Shown here: positions 1 to 8,553 of the stretch, one piece after another | Layout of the letters: every line of letters begins with the position of its first letter | Position numbering within the stretch: the stretch's first letter is position 1 | NCBI GenBank assembly: GCA_027066325.1 | Contig: JAMONY010000007.1 | Location: 1-40,915, forward strand | Direction of reading: 5' to 3' | Origin: Helicobacteraceae bacterium | GTDB lineage: Bacteria; Campylobacterota; Campylobacteria; Campylobacterales; Sulfurimonadaceae | Length of the DNA: 40,915 bases | Translations under genes and position numbers: made by a program | Notes under the pieces: generated by a model | What the model was told of the DNA's origin: nothing | Databases searched by the model: none | What the model saw: the letters and a program-made list of their open reading frames with translations, nothing else

Positions 1-336
1 AATGCTATCTTTCCAGTTGGACTTATCGCAGCGGTGCCTACAGTAAGCCCAGCTTTTTTGATCACGCCTACTGGTTTTGGTACGGTGTATGAGTTTTATC
101 AGGTTGTAGATGGTGCGGTGGGTGTTAGATTGATAAATAGAGACCTTATGATGGGTATAGGATATCGACCTTGGATAGGCGATGTTTTAGATGCCGATAG
201 GCTTTTACTAGAAGATGTCACAACATTTACAATGCAAAAAGCTGGTGACATTATCAAGATACAGATCTGTGTTGAGAACAATAACTTTTTAGGTGAAGGG
301 AGATACTCAGTATGCAAAGAAAAAGTCGTATTTTAA
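1..336 (+). CDS. C-terminal part of a prepilin-like protein (5' end outside window)
   Basis: The frame is open from the first base and stops at 334-336, so only the last 111 residues are present; the GTG at 34 is internal to the open frame and is not a convincing start. The visible part has a Cys pair near its end (ICVE and SVCK, 16 residues apart), which resembles the disulphide-closed C-terminal loop of minor type IV prepilins or pseudopilins. It overlaps the following gene, which has a clear prepilin leader, by 25 bases, so the two were probably translated together as pilus or secretion pseudopilins. The N-terminal leader that would prove this lies outside the window. The functional call is inference from context and from the Cys spacing. 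Confidence 0.6.
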   Translation, partial: NAIFPVGLIAAVPTVSPAFLITPTGFGTVYEFYQVVDGAVGVRLINRDLMMGIGYRPWIGDVLDADRLLLEDVTTFTMQKAGDIIKIQICVENNNFLGEGRYSVCKEKVVF

Positions 337-827
337 ATAGGGGCGGTTTTGCTATGGTAGCAGCTGTCTTTTTGCTCATCCTTATCGCTTCGCTACTACT
401 TCAGATGCTCTCTTCAACCGCTAAAAGTTCGCAGCAGAACATCAACACATACCTTAGTGAGCAAGCAGTACTGTTAGCATATGGGGCAACAGAGGATGCT
501 ATACTAACTATATCTGCAACTGATCCTAATGCTGGTTGTATTCAGAATACGGTTCGTACTTATCCAGAAAATAATCCTATTTTTAACATAACAACAACTA
601 TAAGATATATCTGGGCAAACAATACTGCCTTAGCAATCAACACACCAACAGGTGCTGGTTGCAGTAACTATATCGCTGATACTGCGGGAGTACAACCAGA
701 AAATGAGCTTGTAAGCGCGATTAGTAGCGGTGCGGCCATGATAGATGTGAGAGTCGTTTCCAATAATGCTAATCTACAATTAACTGAAAATATAGTATTT
801 TTTAAGAGAACTCTGCAGAAGCTATAG
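312..827 (+). CDS. minor type IV prepilin / pseudopilin
   Basis: A 171-residue protein with a short basic leader, a Gly at position 12-13, then FAMVAAVFLLILIASLLL. This is the class III (prepilin peptidase) layout: positively charged leader, cleavage after Gly before Phe, and a hydrophobic helix of about 20 residues. The usual Glu at mature position 5 is absent (Ala there), as in some PilX/GspK-type minor pilins. The C-terminal two thirds contain Cys residues in GCIQN and GCSNY that could pair. A GAAGGGAG ribosome site precedes ATG 312. It overlaps the upstream prepilin-like gene by 25 bases and shares one base with recG. It should be processed by PilD and sit in the inner membrane or pilus tip; the partner pilT is 15 kb away. 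The prepilin class is clear, the exact subunit is not. Confidence 0.75.
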   Translation: MQRKSRILNRGGFAMVAAVFLLILIASLLLQMLSSTAKSSQQNINTYLSEQAVLLAYGATEDAILTISATDPNAGCIQNTVRTYPENNPIFNITTTIRYIWANNTALAINTPTGAGCSNYIADTAGVQPENELVSAISSGAAMIDVRVVSNNANLQLTENIVFFKRTLQKL

Positions 828-2620
828 TGCATCTAAGTGTAGAAGATAGTACTAAGTTTAAACGGCTCAAGATCAAAGAGCCTCTTGAGCTTGCTATCTT
901 GGCTCCACATAAGTACGAAGATAGGCGGTTGAAAAACTCTATAGAGCTAGATAGAGATCAGGCTATAGATGTGAGCATTAAAAGCATACACAAAGGAGCT
1001 ACTCTAACAACCATAGAGCTCTACTCTCACAATTTAGAGATCGATCTAGAGGCTCTGCTGTTTAATCCAAAACCTTATATGTTACGAAGTTTTGTTGTTG
1101 GATCTAGAGCAATCTACTATGGGCGTATTGGTTTGACATATGGCAAGTACCAGATAGCTCACCCTCAACTACTAAAAGAGCACGGCTCTATAGTTGCAAA
1201 ATATAAGAGTGCGCTTAGATCAGATGCTCTAAGTAGATTGATAAAAAAGCATATAACTAGAGAGTATCTCAATCTTGAGAAGTTGCCATCTAAGATTGTA
1301 GATACTCTGTTAAATATCCATTTTGCACTATCTATGCCTTCAGATGAGCACACTTCAGATGAGCTCTATGCGCTCAAATACACAGAACTTTTTATCTATC
1401 TAAGAGCACTTAAGAGAAGTAGGCGGTATTATGATGCTGTAGCACTAAACTCACCTTGGAGAGAGTGGGCGAAGAGACTACCTTTTAAGCTAACAGATGA
1501 ACAGTTAAGTACTATAGTACAGATAGAGCAAGATCTAAGTAGATCTGTAGCAGCAAAAAGGATGGTAGTTGGTGATGTGGGCTCTGGTAAGACGATGGTG
1601 ATGTTGGCATCTGCCTTGATGGCTCAGCCACATAGAAGCATCATCTTAGCACCAACTACACTTCTAGCCAATCAGCTCTATGAGGAGGCACAAACATATC
1701 TGATAGATCTTAAGATCACCCTTGTAACCTCAAAAAGCTCTAAAAATAGCTCACTACAGAGCTCAGATCTCATCATAGGTACACATGCTCTACTATATAA
1801 AGAGCTACCTCAAACAGCACTTATTATGGTAGATGAACAGCACCGTTTTGGAACAGCTCAGCGCAATAAACTCAACACTCTTGTGAGTGATGGATCTTTA
1901 AGAGCACACTATCTGCAGTTTTCTGCCACACCCATACCGCGAACACAAGCCATGATAGACTCTGCATACATAGATGTAAGCCTTATAACTACAACGCCAT
2001 TTCAGAGAGATATAGAGACATCTATCATACACAGATCAGACTTTACAGCTCTTTTGAAACATATAGAGATTGAGATCTCACAGCATAGACAGGTGCTCTT
2101 GATCTATCCGCTTGTAGATGCTAGTGATGCTCTAGAGTACATGAGCTTAAATGAGGCGGCAGAGTTTTGGCAGAGTAGATTTAAGCATGTACATATCACA
2201 CACGGCAAAGATAGAGACAAGGAGCAGGTTTTAGAGGAGTTTAGAGATAGTGGAGAGCTACTACTAGCTACAACAGTTGTTGAAGTGGGTATATCTCTAC
2301 CTAGACTCTCTACAGTTGTCATAGTGGGTGCTGAGCGGTTAGGCTTGGCAACTCTTCATCAGTTGCGCGGGCGAGTAAGTAGAAATGGATTAAAAGGCTA
2401 CTGTTATCTTTATACTAACCTCAAGCAGAGTAGCAGATTAGAGGAGTTTGTAAAGACTAAAAGCGGTTTTGATATAGCTACGCTAGATCTGCGCTATAGA
2501 CAGAGTGGAGACATAGTGGGCGGTAGCATACAGAGCGGTAAAAAGTTCTTATGGGCAGATTTGAGTGAAGATGAGCAGATAGTAGCATCACTCCTTGAGC
2601 GAATCAAGGGTATCGCGTAA
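827..2620 (+). CDS. recG: ATP-dependent DNA helicase RecG
   Basis: RecG remodels stalled replication forks and branch-migrates Holliday junctions. The 597-residue protein shows the superfamily 2 motifs in order: Walker A GDVGSGKT near residue 248, DEQHRFG near 335 (the RecG/Mfd variant of the DEAD box), SATPIPRT near 365 and GRVSRNGLKG near the C-terminal end of helicase domain 2. E. coli RecG is near 690 residues; the shorter N-terminal wedge region fits Campylobacterota versions. The start is GTG 827, which shares its G with the TAG of the prepilin gene. The last 33 bases overlap the convergent small gene on the other strand. Confident. Confidence 0.95.
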   Translation: MHLSVEDSTKFKRLKIKEPLELAILAPHKYEDRRLKNSIELDRDQAIDVSIKSIHKGATLTTIELYSHNLEIDLEALLFNPKPYMLRSFVVGSRAIYYGRIGLTYGKYQIAHPQLLKEHGSIVAKYKSALRSDALSRLIKKHITREYLNLEKLPSKIVDTLLNIHFALSMPSDEHTSDELYALKYTELFIYLRALKRSRRYYDAVALNSPWREWAKRLPFKLTDEQLSTIVQIEQDLSRSVAAKRMVVGDVGSGKTMVMLASALMAQPHRSIILAPTTLLANQLYEEAQTYLIDLKITLVTSKSSKNSSLQSSDLIIGTHALLYKELPQTALIMVDEQHRFGTAQRNKLNTLVSDGSLRAHYLQFSATPIPRTQAMIDSAYIDVSLITTTPFQRDIETSIIHRSDFTALLKHIEIEISQHRQVLLIYPLVDASDALEYMSLNEAAEFWQSRFKHVHITHGKDRDKEQVLEEFRDSGELLLATTVVEVGISLPRLSTVVIVGAERLGLATLHQLRGRVSRNGLKGYCYLYTNLKQSSRLEEFVKTKSGFDIATLDLRYRQSGDIVGGSIQSGKKFLWADLSEDEQIVASLLERIKGIA

Positions 2621-2806
2621 CTTGGTGTCTAACTCAAAGAGCTCTTCTGTACGCTTAAGGTAAGCACTCAAGAGTACTTTTACATCGTTATCAGACTCTA
2701 GTAGAAAATCCTCTCTTATCTTCGACTCTATAAAGTCTGCAGATCTATCTTCAAGGTTGACTGTAAAGTTGATACGATTTATACGAAGCGTAATCTTTCT
2801 TGTCAT
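2588..2806 (-). CDS. small conserved-looking protein of unknown function
   Basis: A 72-residue protein: a beta-like N-terminus (KITLRINRINFTVNLE) followed by two amphipathic helices rich in Glu, Asp, Lys and Leu. The short strand pair plus helical tail is loosely reminiscent of ZapA, and the next gene upstream on the same strand is a ZapB-sized coiled coil, but this is a shape argument only. It is the second gene of a two-gene unit, 7 bases after the coiled-coil gene, and overlaps the end of convergent recG by 33 bases. No catalytic motif, signal peptide or membrane segment is seen. I do not recognise the family with certainty. Confidence 0.6.
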   Translation of the reverse strand: MTRKITLRINRINFTVNLEDRSADFIESKIREDFLLESDNDVKVLLSAYLKRTEELFELDTKLRDTLDSLKE

Positions 2807-2813
2807 GCTCTAT

Positions 2814-3053
2814 TTAACCTAAGATACTCTCTATTTTACTAACAATCTGCTCAATCTCTTGATCTTTAGCTTCTATATCGGACTCTAGGGTGTCGATCTT
2901 ATTGACATATGTCTCATTTTGAGCTTTAAGTGTTACGATATCTTCTCTCAACAGCTCTACCTCTTCTCTAGATCTTTGTAGATCTGCTACCAATGCAGAG
3001 ACTTTGCTGCCTAACTTGTCCAATACATTGGTTGTTGGTTCGCTATTAAACAT
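2814..3053 (-). CDS. small coiled-coil protein (ZapB-like size and shape)
   Basis: A 79-residue protein that is almost entirely heptad-like from about residue 15 on (VSALVADLQRSREEVELL, then further Leu/Ile/Val spaced by 3-4). It has no membrane segment, Cys or enzyme motif. A strong AAGGAGAT ribosome site lies 8 bases before ATG 3053. The promoter is the left half of the inverted repeat at 3078-3120, shared with divergent uvrB. It resembles in size the cell-division factor ZapB or other short bacterial coiled coils. The function is not recognised; a role in division or DNA-damage response is speculation from its sharing a control region with uvrB. Confidence 0.65.
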   Translation of the reverse strand: MFNSEPTTNVLDKLGSKVSALVADLQRSREEVELLREDIVTLKAQNETYVNKIDTLESDIEAKDQEIEQIVSKIESILG

Positions 3054-3077
3054 CGATCTATCTCCTTAAGTTATTGT

Positions 3078-3120
3078 TTGATGCAATTTTATCATAAATA
3101 GTGTGATAAAATTGCATCAA
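3078..3120. promoter_or_regulatory. perfect 17-bp inverted repeat holding two divergent -10 boxes
   Basis: TTGATGCAATTTTATCA (3078-3094) and its exact reverse complement (3104-3120) flank a 9-base spacer. Each arm contains TAAAAT: on the plus strand at 3107-3112, on the minus strand at 3091-3086. The plus-strand box is 8 bases from the uvrB ATG, whose A is the last base of the repeat, so the transcript is probably leaderless. The minus-strand box lies ahead of the coiled-coil gene, leaving a leader of about 25 bases with a ribosome site. The symmetry is far longer than needed for two -10 boxes and may also be a dimeric repressor site. Confidence 0.75.
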
Positions 3121-5096
3121 TGAAAAAAAGATTTGAATTGGTATCAAAATATAAGAGTGCAGGCGATCAACCAGAGGCTATAAAAAGTCTTACAAAAAGC
3201 ATACTAAGCGGCAATACTTATCAGACACTAGAGGGTGTAACTGGTAGTGGTAAAACTTTTACTATGGCAAATATCATAGAGAAGACTCAGCTTCCAACAA
3301 TCATCATGACACACAACAAAACTTTAGCAGCTCAGCTCTATAGTGAGTTTAAGTCTTTTTTCCCAAATAACAAGGTTGAGTACTTCATAAGTTACTATGA
3401 CTACTATCAGCCCGAAGCGTATATACCGCGCCAAGATCTGTTTATAGAAAAAGATAGCTCTATCAATGATGAGCTTGAGAGATTGCGCCTATCTACAACT
3501 GCTAACCTGTTGAGTTATGATGATGTCATAGTTGTAGCCTCTGTATCTGCTAACTACGGTCTTGGTGATCCAGAGGAGTACGCTAACATGGTGCAGGTAT
3601 TGGAAGTTGGTGCAAATATAGATCAAAAACAGCTTCTTTTAAGATTGGTAGATATGGGCTATAGTAGAAACGACAACTACTTTGATGGCGGACATTTTAG
3701 AGTAAGTGGTGATGTTGTAGATATCTACCCTCCATACCTTGAAGATGAGGCGGTAAGGATAGAGTTTTTTGGTGATGATATCGAGAGTATCTACACATTT
3801 GAAGTTGTGGCAAATAAAAAGCTAGAGAGTAAGCAGAAAGTGACTATCTATGCTACTAGTCAATTTAGTGTTGGTAAAGAGAGACTCTCTATTGCCATAA
3901 AGCGAATTGAAGATGAGCTAGGAGAGAGACTAGATGAGCTTTTAAAAGCAGACAAGATAGTAGAGGCTCAAAGATTGCGTCAACGAACAGAGTTTGATCT
4001 TGAGATGTTACAGAGTGTGGGTATGTGTAAAGGGATAGAGAACTATTCACGGCATCTTACAGATAAGAAGCCAGGTGAGGCTCCATATACACTACTAGAC
4101 TACTTTAACACAAAACATGATGAGTATCTAATCATAGTAGATGAGTCACATGTCTCACTTCCACAATTTCGAGGTATGTTTGCGGGAGACAGAAGTCGTA
4201 AAGAGGTCTTAGTAGAGCACGGCTTTAGACTTCCAAGCGCACTTGATAATCGCCCTTTAAAAGATCATGAGTTTATAAAAAAAGCTCCACACTATCTCTT
4301 TGTTTCAGCCACACCAGCTACTCTTGAGTTAGAGATGAGTGCAGTAAAAGCAGAGCAGATTATCCGTCCAACTGGGTTGTTGGATCCTATCATAAACATT
4401 GAGCCATCAGATAATCAGGTAGAAGATCTATATGATGAGATTCAAAAAACAGTAGCTCTTGGTGATAGAGTTCTTGTAACAACGCTCACTAAAAAGATGG
4501 CAGAGTCATTGACACAGTACTTAGCAGATCTTGGTGTGCGCATACAGTATTTACACTCAGACATAGATGCCATAGAGCGCAATCAGATCATAAGATCACT
4601 TCGTCGTGGAGACTTTGATGTGCTTGTTGGTATCAACCTACTTAGAGAGGGATTAGATCTACCAGAGGTAAGCTTTGTGGCTATTTTAGATGCAGACAAA
4701 GAGGGATTTTTACGCTCAGAGACAGCACTTGTGCAGACCATAGGCAGAGCGGCTAGAAATGAGCACGGCAGAGTGATACTCTATGCCAACAAGATAACGG
4801 GCTCTATGAAGCGCGCTATAGATATAACCAACCATAGACGAGAGCTACAGATTGAGCACAATAAAAAATATAACATTACACCTAAGACGGTAAGTAGAGT
4901 TTTAGATAGTGATCTTAAAGTAGAAGATCATGGCGAGTTGTATAGAAAAACTAAAAAGATGGATAAGCTACCAGCCGCAGAGAGACAGAAGATCTTAAAA
5001 GAGCTAAATGCTAGAATGAAGCAGGCTGCTAAGATGTTGGAGTTTGAAGAGGCAGCACGGCTTAGAGATGAGATAGCAAAAATCAAAAAGCTCTAA
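3120..5096 (+). CDS. uvrB: UvrABC system protein B
   Basis: UvrB is the damage-verifying helicase-like subunit of nucleotide excision repair; it is loaded by UvrA and recruits UvrC. The 658-residue length is normal. Visible features are Walker A GVTGSGKT (residues 39-46), the beta-hairpin [12 protein letters not shown] (about 92-103) that clamps [12 protein letters not shown] near 339, helicase motif VI in QTIGRAARN, and a C-terminal UVR motif in the last 30 residues ([14 protein letters not shown]) that binds UvrC. ATG 3120 has no ribosome site and lies 8 bases downstream of a TAAAAT box, so it is likely translated from a leaderless mRNA. It is monocistronic-looking; rpe follows with its own promoter. 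Confidence 0.97.
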   Translation: MKKRFELVSKYKSAGDQPEAIKSLTKSILSGNTYQTLEGVTGSGKTFTMANIIEKTQLPTIIMTHNKTLAAQLYSEFKSFFPNNKVEYFISYYDYYQPEAYIPRQDLFIEKDSSINDELERLRLSTTANLLSYDDVIVVASVSANYGLGDPEEYANMVQVLEVGANIDQKQLLLRLVDMGYSRNDNYFDGGHFRVSGDVVDIYPPYLEDEAVRIEFFGDDIESIYTFEVVANKKLESKQKVTIYATSQFSVGKERLSIAIKRIEDELGERLDELLKADKIVEAQRLRQRTEFDLEMLQSVGMCKGIENYSRHLTDKKPGEAPYTLLDYFNTKHDEYLIIVDESHVSLPQFRGMFAGDRSRKEVLVEHGFRLPSALDNRPLKDHEFIKKAPHYLFVSATPATLELEMSAVKAEQIIRPTGLLDPIINIEPSDNQVEDLYDEIQKTVALGDRVLVTTLTKKMAESLTQYLADLGVRIQYLHSDIDAIERNQIIRSLRRGDFDVLVGINLLREGLDLPEVSFVAILDADKEGFLRSETALVQTIGRAARNEHGRVILYANKITGSMKRAIDITNHRRELQIEHNKKYNITPKTVSRVLDSDLKVEDHGELYRKTKKMDKLPAAERQKILKELNARMKQAAKMLEFEEAARLRDEIAKIKKL

Positions 5097-5104
5097 TGAA
5101 AAAG

Positions 5105-5114
5105 TGGTTATAAT
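5105..5114 (+). promoter_or_regulatory. -10 promoter box for rpe
   Basis: A perfect TATAAT at 5109-5114 preceded by TGGT lies in the 43 bases between uvrB and rpe; no convincing -35 is seen. It gives a short leader with an AAAAGG ribosome site before ATG 5140. Confidence 0.6.
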
Positions 5115-5139
5115 CTATCTTAAAAAAAGGTGTTGATTG

Positions 5140-5793
5140 ATGCTTGTAGCTCCTAGTATACTCTCTGCTGACTTTGGGAAGTTGGGTGATGAGGTTAGAG
5201 CCATCTGTGAGGCTGGTTGTGACGCTGTTCATGTAGATGTGATGGATGGGCATTTTGTGCCAAATATGACCATGGGACCTGTGGTAGTTAGTGCAGTTGC
5301 TGCTGCGGCTACCGCACCTCTTGATATACATCTTATGGTTGAGAACAACACTTTTTTTGTAGATCTTTTTGCACCCCTTAAACCACGATACATATCGTTT
5401 CACATAGAAGAGGAGAGGCATCCTCATAGATTAGCACAGTACATCAAGAGCAGAGGCATATCTCCAGCTATAGTGCTTAACCCTCACACACCACCACAAG
5501 CCATAGAGTTACTCTTGCCATATGTTGATATGGTGCTTGTTATGAGTGTCAATCCAGGCTTTGCTGCTCAGAGCTTTATAGATGTTTATGATAAGATTAA
5601 AGTGTTGAAGAGGATGATAGAAGAGGTAAATCCAGAATGTCTCATAGAGGTAGATGGCGGAGTAAATGATCAAAACATAGCCTCTTTGGCTAAAGTGGGT
5701 GTAGATATGTGTGTGGCAGGCAGTTTTGTTTTTAAGCATAAAGATGGCTACAGAAGCGCTATAGAGTCACTAAAGAGTGCTTGTGAGAGTTAA
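5140..5793 (+). CDS. rpe: ribulose-phosphate 3-epimerase
   Basis: Rpe interconverts ribulose 5-phosphate and xylulose 5-phosphate in the non-oxidative pentose phosphate pathway. The 217-residue TIM barrel shows the family signature from the N-terminus: APSILSADFG, the metal-binding HVDVMDGHFVPN, HLMVEN, the phosphate loop MSVNPGFAAQSF and EVDGGVN. ATG 5140 is chosen over the in-frame TTG at 5137 because MLVAPSILSADF is the usual start and AAAAGG is well spaced. It overlaps trpF by 11 bases. Transaldolase, which works in the same pathway, is encoded at 15 kb. Confidence 0.96.
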   Translation: MLVAPSILSADFGKLGDEVRAICEAGCDAVHVDVMDGHFVPNMTMGPVVVSAVAAAATAPLDIHLMVENNTFFVDLFAPLKPRYISFHIEEERHPHRLAQYIKSRGISPAIVLNPHTPPQAIELLLPYVDMVLVMSVNPGFAAQSFIDVYDKIKVLKRMIEEVNPECLIEVDGGVNDQNIASLAKVGVDMCVAGSFVFKHKDGYRSAIESLKSACES

Positions 5794-6373
5794 GATATGT
5801 GGTATAACTTCACTCAAAGATGCACTTAGCGCGGTTGAGAGTGGAGCAGATGCGTTGGGGTTTGTCTTTTATGAGAAGTCACCACGATATATAGATCCAG
5901 ATCTTGCTAAAGAGATAACAGATCTTCTACCACCATTTGTTCAAAGAGTAGGGCTATTTGTAGATGTTGATGCAGCTCACATAGATAGGGTGTGTAAGGA
6001 GTCTGGCATGACACTAGCACAGATCCATTTTGAAGCGTCTAAAGCTCTATACGATACTCTTAAAACACCATACCTTAGAGTAGTTCGTGCTAAGATAGCT
6101 AGTGATGTTGCAAGACATGCGGACTCATATAAGATCGTAGATGCCTATTGTGCAGAGTATGGTGGAGTTGGCAAGAGACTCAATCTTGACTGGTTTAAGG
6201 GTGTAGATTGCTCTAAGATTATCTTAGCAGGCGGGCTTGATCTAGACAATCTTAAAGAGGCAGCAGAGTTTGGTTTTTATGCGCTTGATGTTAGTAGTGG
6301 AGTAGAGATAGCAAAAGGTGTTAAAGATAGTGCTAAAGTGAAGAGTTTTATAAGTAGAGCAAAGGCGTGTTAG
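5783..6373 (+). CDS. trpF: phosphoribosylanthranilate isomerase
   Basis: TrpF performs the Amadori rearrangement of N-(5-phosphoribosyl)anthranilate in tryptophan biosynthesis. About 196 residues, a normal monofunctional size. Motifs: RVKICGIT at the start with the catalytic Cys, GADALGFVFYEKSPRYI, QRVGLFVD, LAGGLDLDNL and ALDVSSGVE with the conserved Asp and phosphate-binding loop. The GTG at 5783 gives the typical MRVKICGI start and lies inside the end of rpe; an in-frame GTG two codons earlier (5777) is the alternative. It is separated from the other trp genes, apart from trpS elsewhere in the window. It overlaps the exonuclease gene by 7 bases. Confidence 0.95.
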   Translation: MRVKICGITSLKDALSAVESGADALGFVFYEKSPRYIDPDLAKEITDLLPPFVQRVGLFVDVDAAHIDRVCKESGMTLAQIHFEASKALYDTLKTPYLRVVRAKIASDVARHADSYKIVDAYCAEYGGVGKRLNLDWFKGVDCSKIILAGGLDLDNLKEAAEFGFYALDVSSGVEIAKGVKDSAKVKSFISRAKAC

Positions 6374-7143
6374 AGTACAAAGATCTACCGCAAAACTTAT
6401 GTAATGGCATCTATACAGATGAGCTAACCGCGCTCTATAAACAAGACGCACTCTTAACATTGGAGCTACTTAGTGCGCAGGGTCTGCAGATGGTTAAGAA
6501 AGATGCTCTATATCTGCCTGCTAATTGTTTAGAGTCTATAAGTCAGAGTAGATTTTGTATTGTTGACATAGAGACTAATGGCTCAAAAACATCTACTCAT
6601 CAGATCATAGAGATAGGTGCTGTTAGAGTGGAGGGGCTTAAGGTTGTAGATAGGTATGAATCTTTTGTAAAGTGCAGTAAGATTTCGCCACATATTACAC
6701 AGATTACAGGCATAAGCACAGATGATACGGAAAATGCTCCATCTATGCAGGATGTTATGAGTGAATTTAGACTTTTTTTAGGATCTGATCTATTTGTAGG
6801 ACATGATGTAAAGTTTGATTATAGCTTTATATCTGCTATGATGTTAAGATCTTCATTACCACCTCTTCTAAACCTAAGACTATGTACTATAGCCCTAGCT
6901 GAGCGCACCATAAGCTCTTACAGGTACGGTCTATTGTATCTAAACCAGTCTCTAAATCTACATCAAGATGCCATACACCACCGTGCACTATCAGATGCTC
7001 TAACAACTGCGGAGTTATTTAAAAAGATAGTTCAAAATCTACCTCAAGATATCTATAGTGTAGCGGAGTTGTTGGAGTTTAGTGCAAGTGCCTCACGACT
7101 AAAACGACCAAAATTTGCTCATCTAGAAGAAGATAGCCAATAA
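6367..7143 (+). CDS. DnaQ-family 3'-5' exonuclease
   Basis: A 258-residue protein with an N-terminal extension of about 55 residues, then a DEDDh exonuclease domain: ExoI VDIETNG (catalytic Asp and Glu), ExoII HDVKFD and ExoIII HHRALSDA with the His-x4-Asp pair. This is the fold of the DNA polymerase III epsilon subunit and of RNase T-like enzymes. It may be the proofreading epsilon or a paralogue; Campylobacterota carry dnaQ-like genes of this type. It starts with GTG 6367 inside the end of trpF, so it is translationally coupled, and ybeY follows after 19 bases with a promoter of its own. Domain certain, exact role unsure. Confidence 0.88.
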   Translation: MLEYKDLPQNLCNGIYTDELTALYKQDALLTLELLSAQGLQMVKKDALYLPANCLESISQSRFCIVDIETNGSKTSTHQIIEIGAVRVEGLKVVDRYESFVKCSKISPHITQITGISTDDTENAPSMQDVMSEFRLFLGSDLFVGHDVKFDYSFISAMMLRSSLPPLLNLRLCTIALAERTISSYRYGLLYLNQSLNLHQDAIHHRALSDALTTAELFKKIVQNLPQDIYSVAELLEFSASASRLKRPKFAHLEEDSQ

Positions 7144-7149
7144 TTTAGA

Positions 7150-7155
7150 TAAAAT
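7150..7155 (+). promoter_or_regulatory. -10 box for a probably leaderless ybeY transcript
   Basis: TAAAAT at 7150-7155, in the context GATAAAATTGC, ends 8 bases before ATG 7163, and no ribosome site is present in between. The same GATAAAATTGC string forms the uvrB promoter arm at 3105-3115. Confidence 0.5.
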
Positions 7156-7162
7156 TGCGTTT

Positions 7163-7579
7163 ATGATTGATATAGACAATAGAGCAGAGCTTGATGTATC
7201 GTTTAGTATGATTAAGAAGATTGCTACAGATATGAGTAGTAAAGAGATAGAACTTTTAATCTGCAATAAAGAGCAGATGCGCTCTATCAATACTGCCCAA
7301 AGAGGTATAGATAGTGCTACTGATGTGCTGAGCTTTCCGTATGAGTCATCACCTCTTGCACCTTTAGGCTCTATTGTGATATGTGCTGATTATGTGAGAA
7401 GTGTTGCATCAGATCTTGGACATAGAGCAGATGATGAGGTAGCTATACTTTTTATACACGGAGTACTGCATCTATTGGGGTTTGATCATGAGAGTGATAG
7501 TGGGCAGATGCACACTAAGGAGCTAGAGCTCATACGCAGATACAACCTACCGCTTAGTCTGATAGATAGAGCAAATTAG
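7163..7579 (+). CDS. ybeY: endoribonuclease YbeY (16S rRNA maturation)
   Basis: YbeY is a zinc endoribonuclease for 16S rRNA 3' maturation and ribosome quality control. The 138-residue protein carries the zinc signature HGVLHLLGFDHESD (H-x3-H-x5-H) near residue 94-107, and upstream the DVLSFPYE motif typical of the family. It starts at ATG 7163, 8 bases after a -10 box, without a ribosome site. The antiporter gene follows after 9 bases with an AGAGGAT-type site, so the two are likely co-transcribed. Confidence 0.95.
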   Translation: MIDIDNRAELDVSFSMIKKIATDMSSKEIELLICNKEQMRSINTAQRGIDSATDVLSFPYESSPLAPLGSIVICADYVRSVASDLGHRADDEVAILFIHGVLHLLGFDHESDSGQMHTKELELIRRYNLPLSLIDRAN

Positions 7580-7588
7580 AGGATTGAT

Positions 7589-8515
7589 ATGGAATTTATA
7601 ATATTTATAGTAGCCATGGGTGCGCTTATATATGGTGCTGATTTTATCATAAAAGAGTCTGAGCGCATAGCTCTGCATTTTAATATATCTCACTTTGTCA
7701 TAGGCGCAACACTGATAGGTTTTGGTACATCATTGCCTGAGATGGCAGCCTCTATGATGGCAAGCTCACAGGGCAAAAGCGATATGGCAGTTGCCAATGT
7801 TGTAGGTAGTGTTATTTTTAATATCACACTCGTTTTAGGGTTTGTGTTTATACTCTCTAAATCTTTAAAGCCTAAAAGAGATCTATTTGGTAAAGATAGT
7901 GCGTGGGTAGTTGTGCCCGTAGTTGTATTTTTGCTTGTAAGTTATGATGGTGTGATTGGGCGTGTTGATGGTTTTATATTTCTTTTTATGATGGTAGCTT
8001 ATCTGCTCTATCTGTTTGGTGCAGACAAAGATGATATAGCAGGTGAGATAGATGAGAGCCTCATAGGTGCAAAATTTGCTTGGGGCAAGAGTGTAGTGCT
8101 ATTACTTATTGGGTTTGCTTTGACTATAGGTGGGGCACATTTTGTAGTTGAGAGCGGGAGTGAGATAGCTAGATCATTTGGTGTGAGCGAGTGGATTATA
8201 GGGCTTCTTCTTATCTCACTTGGTACATCGCTACCAGAGCTAGTAGTCTCACTAGTTGCTCTTAAAAAAGGCAGTGCTGATCTAAGTATAGGTAACATCA
8301 TAGGTTCTAATGTGGCAAATTTTGCGATGGTCTTAGGTGGAGCATCACTCATAGCTCCGCTATCGATGAGTAGTGAGGGCGGTTTTGATATCCTTTTGAT
8401 GGTAGCAGCATCTTTAACACTACTCTTTATCTTGGCAAATCGCCTCTACAATCGTGCTGGAGGCATACTGTTATTTATGTTGCTAGCCATATTTTTACAG
8501 AACGCCTTAGCCTAA
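7589..8515 (+). CDS. calcium/sodium antiporter of the CaCA family (YrbG-like)
   Basis: A 308-residue integral membrane protein with about ten hydrophobic segments and the two inverted alpha repeats of cation/Ca2+ exchangers. The first is GFGTSLPEMAASM around residue 45-60 followed by VVGSVIFN; the second is SLGTSLPELVVSL around residue 210 followed by IIGSNVAN. The Glu in each GTSLPE binds the cation. The acidic loop KDDIAGEIDESL lies between the halves. It presumably exchanges Na+ (or H+) for Ca2+ across the inner membrane. It is the last gene of the run begun at rpe; the tetR promoter starts 3 bases after its stop. Confidence 0.92.
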   Translation: MEFIIFIVAMGALIYGADFIIKESERIALHFNISHFVIGATLIGFGTSLPEMAASMMASSQGKSDMAVANVVGSVIFNITLVLGFVFILSKSLKPKRDLFGKDSAWVVVPVVVFLLVSYDGVIGRVDGFIFLFMMVAYLLYLFGADKDDIAGEIDESLIGAKFAWGKSVVLLLIGFALTIGGAHFVVESGSEIARSFGVSEWIIGLLLISLGTSLPELVVSLVALKKGSADLSIGNIIGSNVANFAMVLGGASLIAPLSMSSEGGFDILLMVAASLTLLFILANRLYNRAGGILLFMLLAIFLQNALA

Positions 8516-8518
8516 CTA

Positions 8519-8547
8519 TTGACTTATGTACCAGATGGTACTATAAT
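8519..8547 (+). promoter_or_regulatory. sigma70-type promoter of tetR with an operator filling the spacer
   Basis: TTGACT (8519-8524), a 17-base spacer and TATAAT (8542-8547) form a near-consensus promoter. The spacer ends in the palindrome GTACC-AGAT-GGTAC (8528-8541), which would block RNA polymerase when bound. The -10 ends 6 bases before ATG 8554, so the transcript is probably leaderless. The same palindrome recurs at 9164-9177, implying that the encoded TetR protein binds both and represses itself. Confidence 0.75.
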
Positions 8548-8553
8548 ACATCT

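Noticed and set aside
34-336. A complete 100-residue gene starting at GTG 34
   Set aside because: The frame continues upstream to base 1 with similar composition and no ribosome site lies ahead of GTG 34, so it is the end of a longer gene.
5083-5427. Antisense open frame of 114 residues across rpe
   Set aside because: It lies wholly over conserved rpe codons, has a Cys/His/Tyr-rich random composition, and no start signal.
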